Below are positions 9,601 to 17,134 of a DNA stretch of 64,000 nt, one piece after another. Positions within the stretch are counted from its first letter, which is position 1; each line of letters opens with the position of its first letter. Both the position numbers and the translations under genes were made by a program. The notes beneath the pieces are model-generated. The model had not been told where the DNA came from and searched no databases. It saw nothing but the letters and a program-made list of their open reading frames with translations. The stretch comes from Sediminicola sp037203765 (GTDB lineage Bacteria; Bacteroidota; Bacteroidia; Flavobacteriales; Flavobacteriaceae), in the NCBI RefSeq assembly GCF_037203765.1, contig NZ_JBBCAS010000001.1, positions 1 to 64,000 on the forward strand. The letters are read 5' to 3'.

Positions 9601-10357
9601 GAAGTGGACCTACCTTACTTTTGGGATAAAATTGTTGGTACAAGGTATATTGCCCGCCATGAGGCCCATAGCTGAACATAGGGTGGTGCATGGCCAATAT
9701 GATCGTTTTTCCGGCATTTTTCTTGATCTCATCCTCCAATTCCCCAAAAAATTTCTCCCTGCTGTTTATTTCACAGTCCTCGTTCATGGATGGCCTTTTG
9801 TTCCAATTGGTCAGGTACCATTCCGTATCCATAGTGATCATCACGACCTCCTCATTGATATCTACCGTTTCTAGGGGACACCCATCTTCCGGTAAGAAGG
9901 AATCCTTTCTGTCCAGGGTAATTTCAACATACCGTTCCTGTCTTTTCAGCCCTCTTAACCCTTCTGTGTACCAATCATGGTTACCGGGAATAAAAATCAC
10001 CCGCCCCGGGTAATCCTTTACCGTGTTCAATTGGGCGTCCAAATGGTTTTTGGCATTAAAATAAGCTACCGTGGAATCCTTGGGATTTGGTAGACCGGCA
10101 GGATAGATGTTATCCCCTAAAAATACCGCCGTACTATTGGTATCGGCCTTTTTTAGTTTCTCCTGAAAAATTTTGAGTGCGGGATTCATTCCACCCATTG
10201 GGGAAAGTCCGGCATCACCGATCAAATAAAAAGTATGGGAAATTTCTTTGGTTGTAGGTTTATCCTTGGCGTTTTCAATATTGACATATTTTGCCTCGTA
10301 TGTAGCACAATTCACAAACATTAGAAGAAACGCAATAAGGACAAAATGTTTACTCAT
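6644..10357 (-). CDS. Surface lipoprotein: purple-acid-phosphatase-like domain, CotH/HipA-kinase-like segment, outer-membrane barrel
   Basis: Very large protein, 1237 residues from the ATG at 10357 (residue numbers below count from the ATG three codons upstream). The lipobox Cys is 20. Residues about 45-380 carry all motifs of purple-acid-type metallophosphoesterases: GDAG (50-53), LGDNIY (83-88), GNHD (128-131), MHHP (226-229) and GHEH (303-306). Residues about 445-660 contain a Gly-rich GGG (451-453) followed by basic and VMRAL strands, then GDWDRHMDQW (613-622) and PRDRDQVF (641-648). These match the pattern of catalytic and metal-binding loops in CotH, HipA and FAM20-type kinases. From about 900 to the end runs a D15/BamA-like beta barrel with alternating strands and a terminal Phe. 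So one polypeptide joins a phosphatase, a kinase-like domain and a barrel. Substrate unknown. The kinase reading is inference from motifs. Confidence 0.8.
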   Translation of the reverse strand: MSKHFVLIAFLLMFVNCATYEAKYVNIENAKDKPTTKEISHTFYLIGDAGLSPMGGMNPALKIFQEKLKKADTNSTAVFLGDNIYPAGLPNPKDSTVAYFNAKNHLDAQLNTVKDYPGRVIFIPGNHDWYTEGLRGLKRQERYVEITLDRKDSFLPEDGCPLETVDINEEVVMITMDTEWYLTNWNKRPSMNEDCEINSREKFFGELEDEIKKNAGKTIILAMHHPMFSYGPHGGQYTLYQQFYPKSKVGPLPVLGTLVNLFRKTAGASVEDMQNKRYRELINRIVTLANYSEKVIVASGHEHSLQYIVEENVPQIVSGSGAKKGATNLLNGSKFSTGRMGYAILEVYKDGSSRVRYYGVDPKDSTKEEFLFTTGIYTRDTTVNENKYPDQFPIEVQASIYTEKEVEKSAFFKAIWGERYRKYYGTKIKARTVELDTLYGGLTPIRKGGGHQSKSLRLGHKSGKEYVMRALRKEAERYLQAMAFKDQYIIGEFEETYTEGLLEDFYTGAHPYAPFTMGILSDAAQIYHTNPKLFYVPKQPALEDFNTEFGDELYMIEEHVSEGHDGLESFGNAKDIESTYDLLEKLRSDEKYIVDTDMYIRARLFDMVIGDWDRHMDQWRWAEFKDEIPDKVLYRPIPRDRDQVFSIMGDGLLMNISTRLIPSLKLMEGFNENIRNVKTFNSNPFSLDMTLLNATVKDQWDQQVQILQNSITEEVIDESLAMFPKEVQDETLGKIKKIMLARLESLPQIADDYYKALSKLTVVTGTDKDDWFDIDVQANGNVEVKAYRIIKGEKEKLFFNKVFDRRVTKEIWIYGLNDGDQFVTTGDGDSAITIKLIGGNGTDTYNIGNSTNIAIYDYKSKENKIDNAGGAKIKLTDEYETNTYQPLKLIKKQNQLVPTAGFNPDDGLKLGVSNTYTVYKLRQNPFTSQHTFNAGYYFGTSGFDLHYTGEFAHVFENWNLALDARFTSPNFSVNFFGFGNETENFDDDLELDYNRVRLKNLSFAPSLVWRGQLGASLRTGISYEQVVVEETADRFINTFYVANGEENNKQFFGINAMYDYSNVDNTAFPTLGMASSLEVGYKVSATGDGESFGYIVPSLSLDHKVIPNGKLVLATKWKAHFNIGNGYEFYQGASIGANDGPRGFRNQRFVGKTAYYQNTDLRLRLRKMRTGILPMSLGMYGGFDYGRVWQPGDSSNIWHTSYGGGFFLNAADLMSFNLALFYSEEGPRLSFGLGFGF

Positions 10358-10363
10358 ACCAAT

Positions 10364-10371
10364 CAAAGTTA
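10364..10371 (-). promoter_or_regulatory. Possible -7 element for the phosphoesterase-barrel gene
   Basis: TAACTTTG on the minus strand matches TAnnTTTG. It overlaps the upstream in-frame ATG at 10366, which supports the ATG at 10357 as start, but would leave almost no leader and I see no matching -33 TTG. Confidence 0.3.
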
Positions 10372-10412
10372 AAGATTTTAATTTTGTAATTTAGGGACCG
10401 TAAAAGTGATCT

Positions 10413-11615
10413 ATGTCAAACATACTTAAGGATACCGAAGACTTTGTTACCAATTTGCTGAACGAGCAATTGTCGTCCGATTATTTATACCATAACCTAC
10501 GGCATACCCAAAGAGTCGTTAAAAATACTAAAGAATTACTGGACGCCTATGACTTGAATGATAAAGAAAATGAAGCAATTGAGTTGGCGGCTTGGCTTCA
10601 TGACACCGGTTATACCCAGGGGTCCATGGATCATGAGGAAAAAAGTTGCGCGATTGCCAAAAAATATCTCCAAGAGCAAAACTATGACGAAAAAGGGATA
10701 GAGGAGATCTGTAGACTGATCATGGCCACAAAACGCTTTTATACCCCAAAAGATCTGGCAGAGGAGATCATTAAGGATGCCGATTCCTCCCACCTGTCCA
10801 GCAAATCGTATATCGCCACTTCAGAATTGTTGCGTGAGGAACTTTCAAAATTGGATATCGTCCACTATTCCATTAAGGACTGGAGAAAGGAAAATATTAA
10901 AATGTTCCGCACGGAACACCGCTTCTACACAGATTACGCCCAAAAAAATTGGCAAAAACGCAAGGACAAGAACCTTAAAAAAATGGTCAAGGGCAAGAAG
11001 TCCGAAAAAAAATTGATCAAAAAGGAGTCCCTCAAAGCAAAACTCAAAAATGAAAGCCCTGATCGTGGAATCCAGACGCTTTTTCGGGTAACCTTAAGAA
11101 ACCATATTACCCTGAGTGATATTGCCGATACCAAAGCAAATATACTGTTGTCCGTGAATGCCATCATCATCTCTTTGGCCTTGTCCAACCTCATACCCAA
11201 ATTGGACAACCCTTCCAATGACTATCTGATCTACCCGACCATTATTTTTGTATTGTTCAGTGTGGTATCCATGATCTTGGCGGTTATGGCCACGAGGCCC
11301 AACGTAACCCAAGGGGAATTCACCAAAGAAGATGTGGACCAAAAGAGGGTCAACCTGCTGTTCTTTGGAAATTTCCATAAGATGGGGCTAAAAGAATATG
11401 AATGGGCCATCAATGAATTGATCAAGGACAGGGATTATATCTACTCTTCCCTGACCAAGGACCTATATTTCCTGGGCTTGGTACTCAATAGAAAATACAA
11501 GTTGTTGCGTTGGACCTATACCATATTCATGATAGGTATGGTCCTTTCGGTAATCACATTCTTTATTTTCTTCAAGTATTTTGGACCGGACAGGGCTTTG
11601 CCCGTGGTACAATAG
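10413..11615 (+). CDS. HD-domain phosphohydrolase fused to a Pycsar-effector-type (PycTM) membrane domain
   Basis: Protein of 400 residues in two parts. Residues about 20-150 form an HD domain with metal ligands His31, HD at 63-64 (AWLHDTGY) and Asp122 (KDAD), as in phosphohydrolases and nucleotide phosphodiesterases. After a very basic linker (about 180-215), residues 220-395 match the PycTM/DUF5706 type: DIADTKANILLSVNA leading into a helix (243-262), two more helices near 272-294 and 368-390, and an amphipathic loop with FFGNFH between them. In Pycsar antiphage systems such domains respond to cCMP or cUMP and damage the inner membrane. No cyclase gene is adjacent, so the HD part may hydrolyse or sense the signal in cis, or the protein may serve another nucleotide pathway. 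The gene at 11665 follows after 49 bases and may be cotranscribed. Confidence 0.82.
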   Translation: MSNILKDTEDFVTNLLNEQLSSDYLYHNLRHTQRVVKNTKELLDAYDLNDKENEAIELAAWLHDTGYTQGSMDHEEKSCAIAKKYLQEQNYDEKGIEEICRLIMATKRFYTPKDLAEEIIKDADSSHLSSKSYIATSELLREELSKLDIVHYSIKDWRKENIKMFRTEHRFYTDYAQKNWQKRKDKNLKKMVKGKKSEKKLIKKESLKAKLKNESPDRGIQTLFRVTLRNHITLSDIADTKANILLSVNAIIISLALSNLIPKLDNPSNDYLIYPTIIFVLFSVVSMILAVMATRPNVTQGEFTKEDVDQKRVNLLFFGNFHKMGLKEYEWAINELIKDRDYIYSSLTKDLYFLGLVLNRKYKLLRWTYTIFMIGMVLSVITFFIFFKYFGPDRALPVVQ

Positions 11616-11664
11616 GAGCAACTTGGACACCCTACCGACAAAAACAATCATAATTATATCATCC

Positions 11665-12078
11665 ATGAGCTATAAAGAGAGCATCGGGACCAAAGAAAAT
11701 CCCCTTCATCTAAAAACTCCCCCTCTTTCTTCGGACTACACAATGCATGTAGACCAAAAAGATGGAAAGGAGATATTGGTGTGTACCGTTGGGAAGACCG
11801 TGTTACATTACGATATCAGGTGTATCGACGACCTTTACCAGATGCTCAAGGAACATAACGATTGGGTGGACCTTGGAAGCAAGGATGAAAAACAAGAGAG
11901 CCAAAAGGGAACTGTTGAACATTGGGGCAGATCTCCCGAAAATCCCATTAGAGGTTGGTATGGTCTAAAAAAGAATTTTAGAGGGCGTTTTGGGATGTAT
12001 ATACCCCCGTTGATGGAAGCTTTGGGCCTTGCGGAAGTGACCCATGAAAAAAGAGGCAATAAAATGAGGGCCAAATAA
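11665..12078 (+). CDS. Small conserved-looking cytoplasmic protein, function unknown
   Basis: A 137-residue protein with no signal peptide or membrane segment. I chose the ATG at 11665; an earlier in-frame start lies inside the end of the preceding gene and would add a non-native-looking stretch. The sequence is hydrophilic, with a compact pattern HYDIRCIDDLYQMLKEHNDW and a C-terminal half rich in Gly, Arg and aromatic residues (WYGLKKNFRGRFGMYIPPL). I do not recognise the family. It lies 49 bases after the HD-PycTM gene on the same strand and ahead of a terminator, so the two form a likely bicistronic unit; a role linked to the HD-PycTM protein is an inference from position only. Confidence 0.65.
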   Translation: MSYKESIGTKENPLHLKTPPLSSDYTMHVDQKDGKEILVCTVGKTVLHYDIRCIDDLYQMLKEHNDWVDLGSKDEKQESQKGTVEHWGRSPENPIRGWYGLKKNFRGRFGMYIPPLMEALGLAEVTHEKRGNKMRAK

Positions 12079-12130
12079 AAACCTTACTGAACACAGGCAT
12101 AAATAGACTTGTACCGGTATTAAAACAAAA

Positions 12131-12172
12131 ACCATCAAAAGTATTCCCAGGAATGTTCTTGATGGTTTTTTT
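12131..12172. terminator. Bidirectional terminator
   Basis: Outer stem ACCATCAA (12131-12138) with TTGATGGT (12159-12166), an inner ATTCC/GGAAT pairing, A-run before and seven T at the end. It separates the HD-PycTM unit from the convergent GAF gene. Confidence 0.75.
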
Positions 12173-12190
12173 ATGAGGTTAAATGATCTC

Positions 12191-14581
12191 TTAAGAATTT
12201 ATCTCTTCCATTAGGTCATCAAAAGTATAGGTCCTTTCAGATTCTTTCCCTTTGGTATACAGGAACTCTACCCGTATGGCCTTTAATCCGGACACCCCTT
12301 GTAGACCTTCCAGTTCCACAATCTCTATATTGTTGGTAAAATAACCTTTAGCCTTTAAAAATTTTATATATCTCAGATATTCCAATTCGTCCTTCTTTTG
12401 GGAATAAACGATGCTGAGCTTTCCCTTTTGGGTCAAACGCTCATTGGTACCCTTGATATATGATTTATCGATCCTTTTCTTGATGACCTCATATCTGGCA
12501 TTATAGGTGCCATCCACATCAAACCGTTTCTCGTCCATTCTAAAACGGATGGACAGGGAGGTATTGTAGACCAGGATCATGGAAGCCACATCCAATTGAA
12601 CGGGCAATTTTGGCTTAAGGTTGTAATAGCTGTTCTCCATTTCGCACATCACCTGTAACTGCCAAAGTCGAAGATTGTTCAGATAAATAGGATCAAAGTC
12701 CCGATCCCCAACGATAGAGTCCCCTATGTACATGTTATGCTCCACCCCATCGGTCTTGTAACGTTCAAAAAAATGTGGGAACATGTTTTGCGCATCCACC
12801 TGTTTTTTATCGATGATGGCGGCCAATTTCTTATTGATCAACATGACACTCTCGTCATAATTCCTACGATGGTCGTAATAAGAGTGTGTAGCCCCATCTA
12901 TATGGGTCTCATAGGTCATGATCATCTTATAAAGTTCCTTATCTTTCTTTTTGAGATGGTTGAAAACAGGGTCTATCTCATTGAGGACAAAATCGAAGAT
13001 GACCTGCTCACTGGTACTGTCGAGCACCTCTTTGATCTCGTTGATATGGTTGTCTACCCGGAACATGAGCTCCTCATAAATGGGCAACTTCTTTTTCGCC
13101 AAGGCCTCTGCCAAAATATCGTTGATCTCCGACAATTGGATAAGCAGGTCACGTTGAATAGCGGTATTCCTTGCCTGTGAAGAGTCCTTTATATCTATTT
13201 GTCCGTATAGGGGATAAACATCCTTAAACGCTATTTCCCTAAAAACAGGCTGTAATCCCTGTAAGTCATCCGCGATAAAACGCTTGGCCTCCTGCTTAAA
13301 CCTCCAATATACGGAAGAGTGCACGGAAGTACATTCGTGCTGTATGACCACATCCACCATATTGGCTTCCTCAGATTTTGATCGCATTACCGCCGAAACG
13401 ATATAGGGCATCACATCCGATAATTTGGTAGCATTGACGCTATTGAGGGCATTTCTCTTTTCCGAAACCAATTCCAAAACGCCCAACAAGTTTCCTTTGT
13501 CCGCGATAGGGGCCATAATAGCGCTCTTGATTCCCTGCTCTTTCAGAGCCGCAAAGAGCCTATTTCCCTTGGTAAGCTTATGGTACATATCCACATCCGC
13601 TATGGAGAAAAACGTCTTTTGGTTCAACAACTTGTCAAAGGAGGCTTTGCAAAGCGCTTCCGTACACTTCTCCACATCTACCCCATTGAGGATAAAGCTT
13701 TCTATATTGATACCGAAAACCCGTTCAAACTGGTTTTCCTTCGGGTTGTAATTAACAAATCCAACCTTCACATCCGCAACGTTGAAGAGCGATTTAAAGG
13801 TGTCCTGTAGGTTTTGGACAAAATTCTCGTTGCCCCTTTTGTTGTTGTCAATCAAGTTCGATTTAATCTCCGAAATGGATTGCTCGGCGGTCACATCAAA
13901 CATATTCGAAATGACAAATCCTTTGGACAGGAAGCTGTTGGGAGGTATTTTTTCCTTCCACAGTTCCAGATCGTCGAAACGCTCCAAAAGCTCATCCACA
14001 TCTTGCTGGCTCAATTCCTTGGCGTGCTCCGTTGGAACGATATCCATAAAATCCGCATTGTATAAAATGCGATAGTTTCTTATGATACCGTTTTTATCGG
14101 GGATGTCATAAAAAAGTGGCCTTTTGAAATCCAAATGATAACCGTAATAGAAATTTAAAATGACGGTGCAGGTCATGATATAATTCAACTTCTCCGGGTT
14201 GTCCCGAATTTCCAAGTTAAAGTCGTCGCCCGCATCGGCAATGATTTTTTTAAATCTTGGGGAGGCATTTAGAATAATATTTTCAAAAGGCAGGGATGCT
14301 GCCTTGATCTCATTGGAACCCAGCATATCGGGAAAGGTGTCCTGTAAAATATATTGTATGGTCTCCTGGTTCTTTTTCAAGAGGGACAAATCTGTAAATC
14401 CTTCCCGAAGTTCGGGGTAAGGCGCTGCAGCCTTTAAGATGAGCTTCGCCTTGGTGGCACGAATTTCATCTTCACTATTGACCATGGCATCGTAATGCTC
14501 CAATAATTTACTGAAGCAGATGACCTGTACCAGTGGTGTTTCCTCTCCTCTTGCCTTTACCATCTTATCTTGGTCTAACAT
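12191..14581 (-). CDS. Large GAF-domain protein
   Basis: Cytoplasmic protein of 796 residues with no signal peptide or membrane helix. A GAF domain is seen at about 245-395, ending in the characteristic APIADKGNLLGVLELVSEK strand-turn-strand. The N-terminal 240 residues and the long C-terminal 400 residues are mostly helical and contain no kinase, cyclase, EAL or HD motif that I can find, so the output activity is unknown. GAF domains bind small ligands such as cyclic nucleotides. Two in-frame ATG codons lie close together (14581 and 14563); either is possible. It is divergent from the metallophosphoesterase at 14677, with 95 bases for both promoters, and converges with the HD-PycTM unit. A signalling role is likely, but the ligand is not known. 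Confidence 0.75.
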   Translation of the reverse strand: MLDQDKMVKARGEETPLVQVICFSKLLEHYDAMVNSEDEIRATKAKLILKAAAPYPELREGFTDLSLLKKNQETIQYILQDTFPDMLGSNEIKAASLPFENIILNASPRFKKIIADAGDDFNLEIRDNPEKLNYIMTCTVILNFYYGYHLDFKRPLFYDIPDKNGIIRNYRILYNADFMDIVPTEHAKELSQQDVDELLERFDDLELWKEKIPPNSFLSKGFVISNMFDVTAEQSISEIKSNLIDNNKRGNENFVQNLQDTFKSLFNVADVKVGFVNYNPKENQFERVFGINIESFILNGVDVEKCTEALCKASFDKLLNQKTFFSIADVDMYHKLTKGNRLFAALKEQGIKSAIMAPIADKGNLLGVLELVSEKRNALNSVNATKLSDVMPYIVSAVMRSKSEEANMVDVVIQHECTSVHSSVYWRFKQEAKRFIADDLQGLQPVFREIAFKDVYPLYGQIDIKDSSQARNTAIQRDLLIQLSEINDILAEALAKKKLPIYEELMFRVDNHINEIKEVLDSTSEQVIFDFVLNEIDPVFNHLKKKDKELYKMIMTYETHIDGATHSYYDHRRNYDESVMLINKKLAAIIDKKQVDAQNMFPHFFERYKTDGVEHNMYIGDSIVGDRDFDPIYLNNLRLWQLQVMCEMENSYYNLKPKLPVQLDVASMILVYNTSLSIRFRMDEKRFDVDGTYNARYEVIKKRIDKSYIKGTNERLTQKGKLSIVYSQKKDELEYLRYIKFLKAKGYFTNNIEIVELEGLQGVSGLKAIRVEFLYTKGKESERTYTFDDLMEEINS

Positions 14582-14676
14582 TGGACCCCAAAATTACAAA
14601 AATAAAGTCCATTATTTTCTCAAAGGAACTTCCTTACATCCAGGACTTTTTTTGGATATTTATATAAATTTAGTAA

Positions 14677-15582
14677 ATGTCCTCGAATTCTAGATTATCC
14701 AGAGCCTATAATAATGCGAAGGTGATTCCCTTTGATGACACCTCCAAGTTTATTCTTTTCAGCGATTGCCACCGGGGTGACAATAGTTTTGCAGATGAAT
14801 TCGCAAATAATAGGAATATCTATTTCCACGCCCTTAAAACGTACTTCAACAGGGGCTTTCAGTATTGCGAACTTGGGGACGGAGATGAACTTTGGGAGCA
14901 TATTTCTTTTGAAAATATTTTTGAAGCACACAAAAACATCTATCAATTATTGCGAGATTTCCATTTGGAAAAGCGGCTCCATATGATATGGGGCAACCAC
15001 GATATGGTCTACAAGGACCCCAAATATGTGAGGGACCACCTCTCCAGCTATTTTGAACCTATAGACAATTGCAATAAGGAATTATTTGAAGGAATCACCT
15101 ATCACGAGGCCATCATCCTAAAACATGCAGATACGGGACAGGAGCTATTTTTGACCCATGGGCACCAGGCCGATTGGTGGAACTATACCTTTTGGCGCTG
15201 GGGCAGATTTTTGGTCCGCATCCTTTGGAAACCGCTTCAGGTCTGGGGAATTGCAGACCCTACCAGCCCTGCAAAGAACTACAAGGAACTGATCAAGGTA
15301 GAAAAGCGGATAAAAAAATGGATTTTGGGCCATGGGGAGCAGTTGACCATCTCCGGGCATACCCATCGCCCACGTTTTCCGTCACCTGGTGAGATTCCAT
15401 TTTTCAACGACGGTAGTTGTGTGCACCCCAGAAGCATTACCGGCCTTGAAATAGAAAATGGGGCCATCTCCCTTATAAAATGGCAAATCGCCACCAAAAC
15501 CGATGGCACCCTGCAGATAGTCCGAGTTCTCTTGGAAGGTCCACAAAAATTATTGGCCTACAAAAAAGCCAAGACCACCTAG
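14677..15582 (+). CDS. Calcineurin-like metallophosphoesterase
   Basis: Soluble 301-residue enzyme with the complete dimetal motif set: SDCHRGD (29-35), GDGDELW (67-73), GNHD (106-109), a later THGHQADWW and SGHTHRPRF. The first motif is Asp-x-His as in cytoplasmic phosphatases, diesterases and LpxH-like enzymes, unlike the purple-acid-type motif of the large lipoprotein at 6644. Substrate cannot be assigned; Ser/Thr phosphatase annotations for this group are mostly by similarity. It has no signal peptide and stands alone after the divergent GAF gene. Downstream is a 120-base gap with no strong terminator for it. Confidence 0.85.
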   Translation: MSSNSRLSRAYNNAKVIPFDDTSKFILFSDCHRGDNSFADEFANNRNIYFHALKTYFNRGFQYCELGDGDELWEHISFENIFEAHKNIYQLLRDFHLEKRLHMIWGNHDMVYKDPKYVRDHLSSYFEPIDNCNKELFEGITYHEAIILKHADTGQELFLTHGHQADWWNYTFWRWGRFLVRILWKPLQVWGIADPTSPAKNYKELIKVEKRIKKWILGHGEQLTISGHTHRPRFPSPGEIPFFNDGSCVHPRSITGLEIENGAISLIKWQIATKTDGTLQIVRVLLEGPQKLLAYKKAKTT

Positions 15583-15703
15583 ATCACAATCCAGTAAATG
15601 GATGTAGACCATAGACCTCAGCTTTATTAAAAGTTCTGAAATACTCAGAGCCAACTATAATTTTTTAGTTTAAAAACCTTCCCTTTGGTAGGGTTCTACG
15701 CCT

Positions 15704-16117
15704 TTAATTGTGCATGGGGCATACCTTTGTGGAGTCCAACATCATCATGCCCTTCATATGAGGGTTGTTCCCCATTTTCCTGCACATCATCCTGCATACA
15801 GTAGAATCTTCTTGCATCATGTTCATCATATGCTCCATTACAAGGCCCGCCATTACCGTATCATTGGTGATCTCCGCCTTTATTTCGTTGAGATATATCC
15901 TATCCCTCTTTTCTACCAAGATTAGTTTTGCCTCCTCATTGGCTATCATTCTATCCAGGAACTGGCCAACCATTTCATCATCATTGATAATGGCCTCCAT
16001 GATCTCGACCCGATATGCTTCATTGTTCAGGACTTTCGCAGCATCCCCTTTCTGTCTGCCACAACCAATTAGCAGCAGCACCAGGATCAATCCAGTTATT
16101 TTATTAAGACATTCCAT
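15704..16117 (-). CDS. Small Met/Cys-rich lipoprotein, possible metal binder
   Basis: Lipoprotein of 137 residues from the ATG at 16117 (another in-frame ATG lies at 16135). The signal peptide ends in the lipobox LIGC. The mature part is helical and acidic, and its last 45 residues are crowded with Met, His and Cys: repeated MM pairs, CRMMCRKM, PHMKGMMM and the terminal CPMHN. Such clusters are typical of copper or other soft-metal ligands. I do not know the family and see no copper ATPase or efflux gene nearby, so metal binding is an inference from composition. Confidence 0.65.
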   Translation of the reverse strand: MECLNKITGLILVLLLIGCGRQKGDAAKVLNNEAYRVEIMEAIINDDEMVGQFLDRMIANEEAKLILVEKRDRIYLNEIKAEITNDTVMAGLVMEHMMNMMQEDSTVCRMMCRKMGNNPHMKGMMMLDSTKVCPMHN

Positions 16118-16232
16118 TATATTTTCCCATACCATATTGAAAGTGCATAAAACTACTGCTTCGTGAAGAAATCAAAAATGACAATTGTCACACCATCAGA
16201 TATTTAAACCATGTGATGTAAAAATCCGCTCG

Positions 16233-16964
16233 TCACCCGTCTTCCAATTTGAAGGTGATGGGCATACTGTAGGGCACCTTTACAGCCCTTCCCCTTTGTT
16301 TGCCCGGTGTCATACTCGGCAATTTTGATATGATGCGGTATGCCTCTTTTTCCAGATATGGATGGGGTCCCCGCGTGGCGATATCGGTAATGTTTCCCTT
16401 TGGGTCAATGACGAACTGTACGAATACCCTACCCTGTATGCCCAAATCTACGGCCACTTGTGGATAGGTAAAGTTGTTCTTTACGTGCTCCATCACCTTT
16501 TTTTGAAAACATTCTTTCTGTTCCTCATTGTCGTAATGATCGGCACAACCGGGAAAAACCGGGACATGTTCTATGATGGCAAAAGGAACTTCCAAGATTT
16601 CCTCCTCTTCAATGACCTCTATTTCTTCGACTGTTATAATAGGCTTTTCTATCACCGTTTCCTGACTGGATTCCGTGCTTCTGATCACCGTTTCCTCTAT
16701 TTCTTTCACATCCTCAACGACCTGAATAATGGCCGGAGCGGCAGGGGGAGCTGGGGGTGGTGGAATTTTAAAGGCTTCTATCACGGGTATATCCTCCTTG
16801 GGAGCCTCCAAGATTTCCACAATTCGCTGCTCCTTTACTTCTTTCTTATAGGTCTTAAACTCCAAAGCCCTCCATGTTAAAAAGAGCACCAACGCAAGCC
16901 CGATGACAAAATAGAGCCCGCTATTGCGATTTAAGTCCGCCTTTGGATATTTTTTAAGTTTCAT
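16233..16964 (-). CDS. TonB family energy transducer
   Basis: Inner-membrane anchored protein of 243 residues. One membrane helix (about 16-32) is followed by a Pro/Glu/Ile-rich periplasmic spacer including PPPPAPPAAPA, and by a C-terminal TonB domain of about 90 residues: VQFVIDPKGNITDIATRGP, PYLEKEAYRIISKLPSMTPG and a final PITFKL strand. This is the normal architecture of a flavobacterial TonB that couples the proton motive force, through ExbB/ExbD, to outer-membrane receptors. No exbB or exbD is in the window, so it must work with complexes encoded elsewhere. A Cys pair in the linker (CADHYDNEEQKECF) is common in this subgroup. It is the best TonB candidate of the three TonB-C-like proteins here. 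Confidence 0.85.
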   Translation of the reverse strand: MKLKKYPKADLNRNSGLYFVIGLALVLFLTWRALEFKTYKKEVKEQRIVEILEAPKEDIPVIEAFKIPPPPAPPAAPAIIQVVEDVKEIEETVIRSTESSQETVIEKPIITVEEIEVIEEEEILEVPFAIIEHVPVFPGCADHYDNEEQKECFQKKVMEHVKNNFTYPQVAVDLGIQGRVFVQFVIDPKGNITDIATRGPHPYLEKEAYRIISKLPSMTPGKQRGRAVKVPYSMPITFKLEDG

Positions 16965-17134
16965 GATATTCCTTTTAGCATTGTTTATAGGACAATCACT
17001 AACCGCTTCAGCTATCGTTTATATCTTACGGTGGGGCACTTTGTTGCAGTGAGGAATTATAAGTAAGGGGTTGCTTTCAAAGTCCCAGTTCTAATTGGTC
17101 TTCAAAAAAATCGTTGGCGGTTATTCAATCATAT

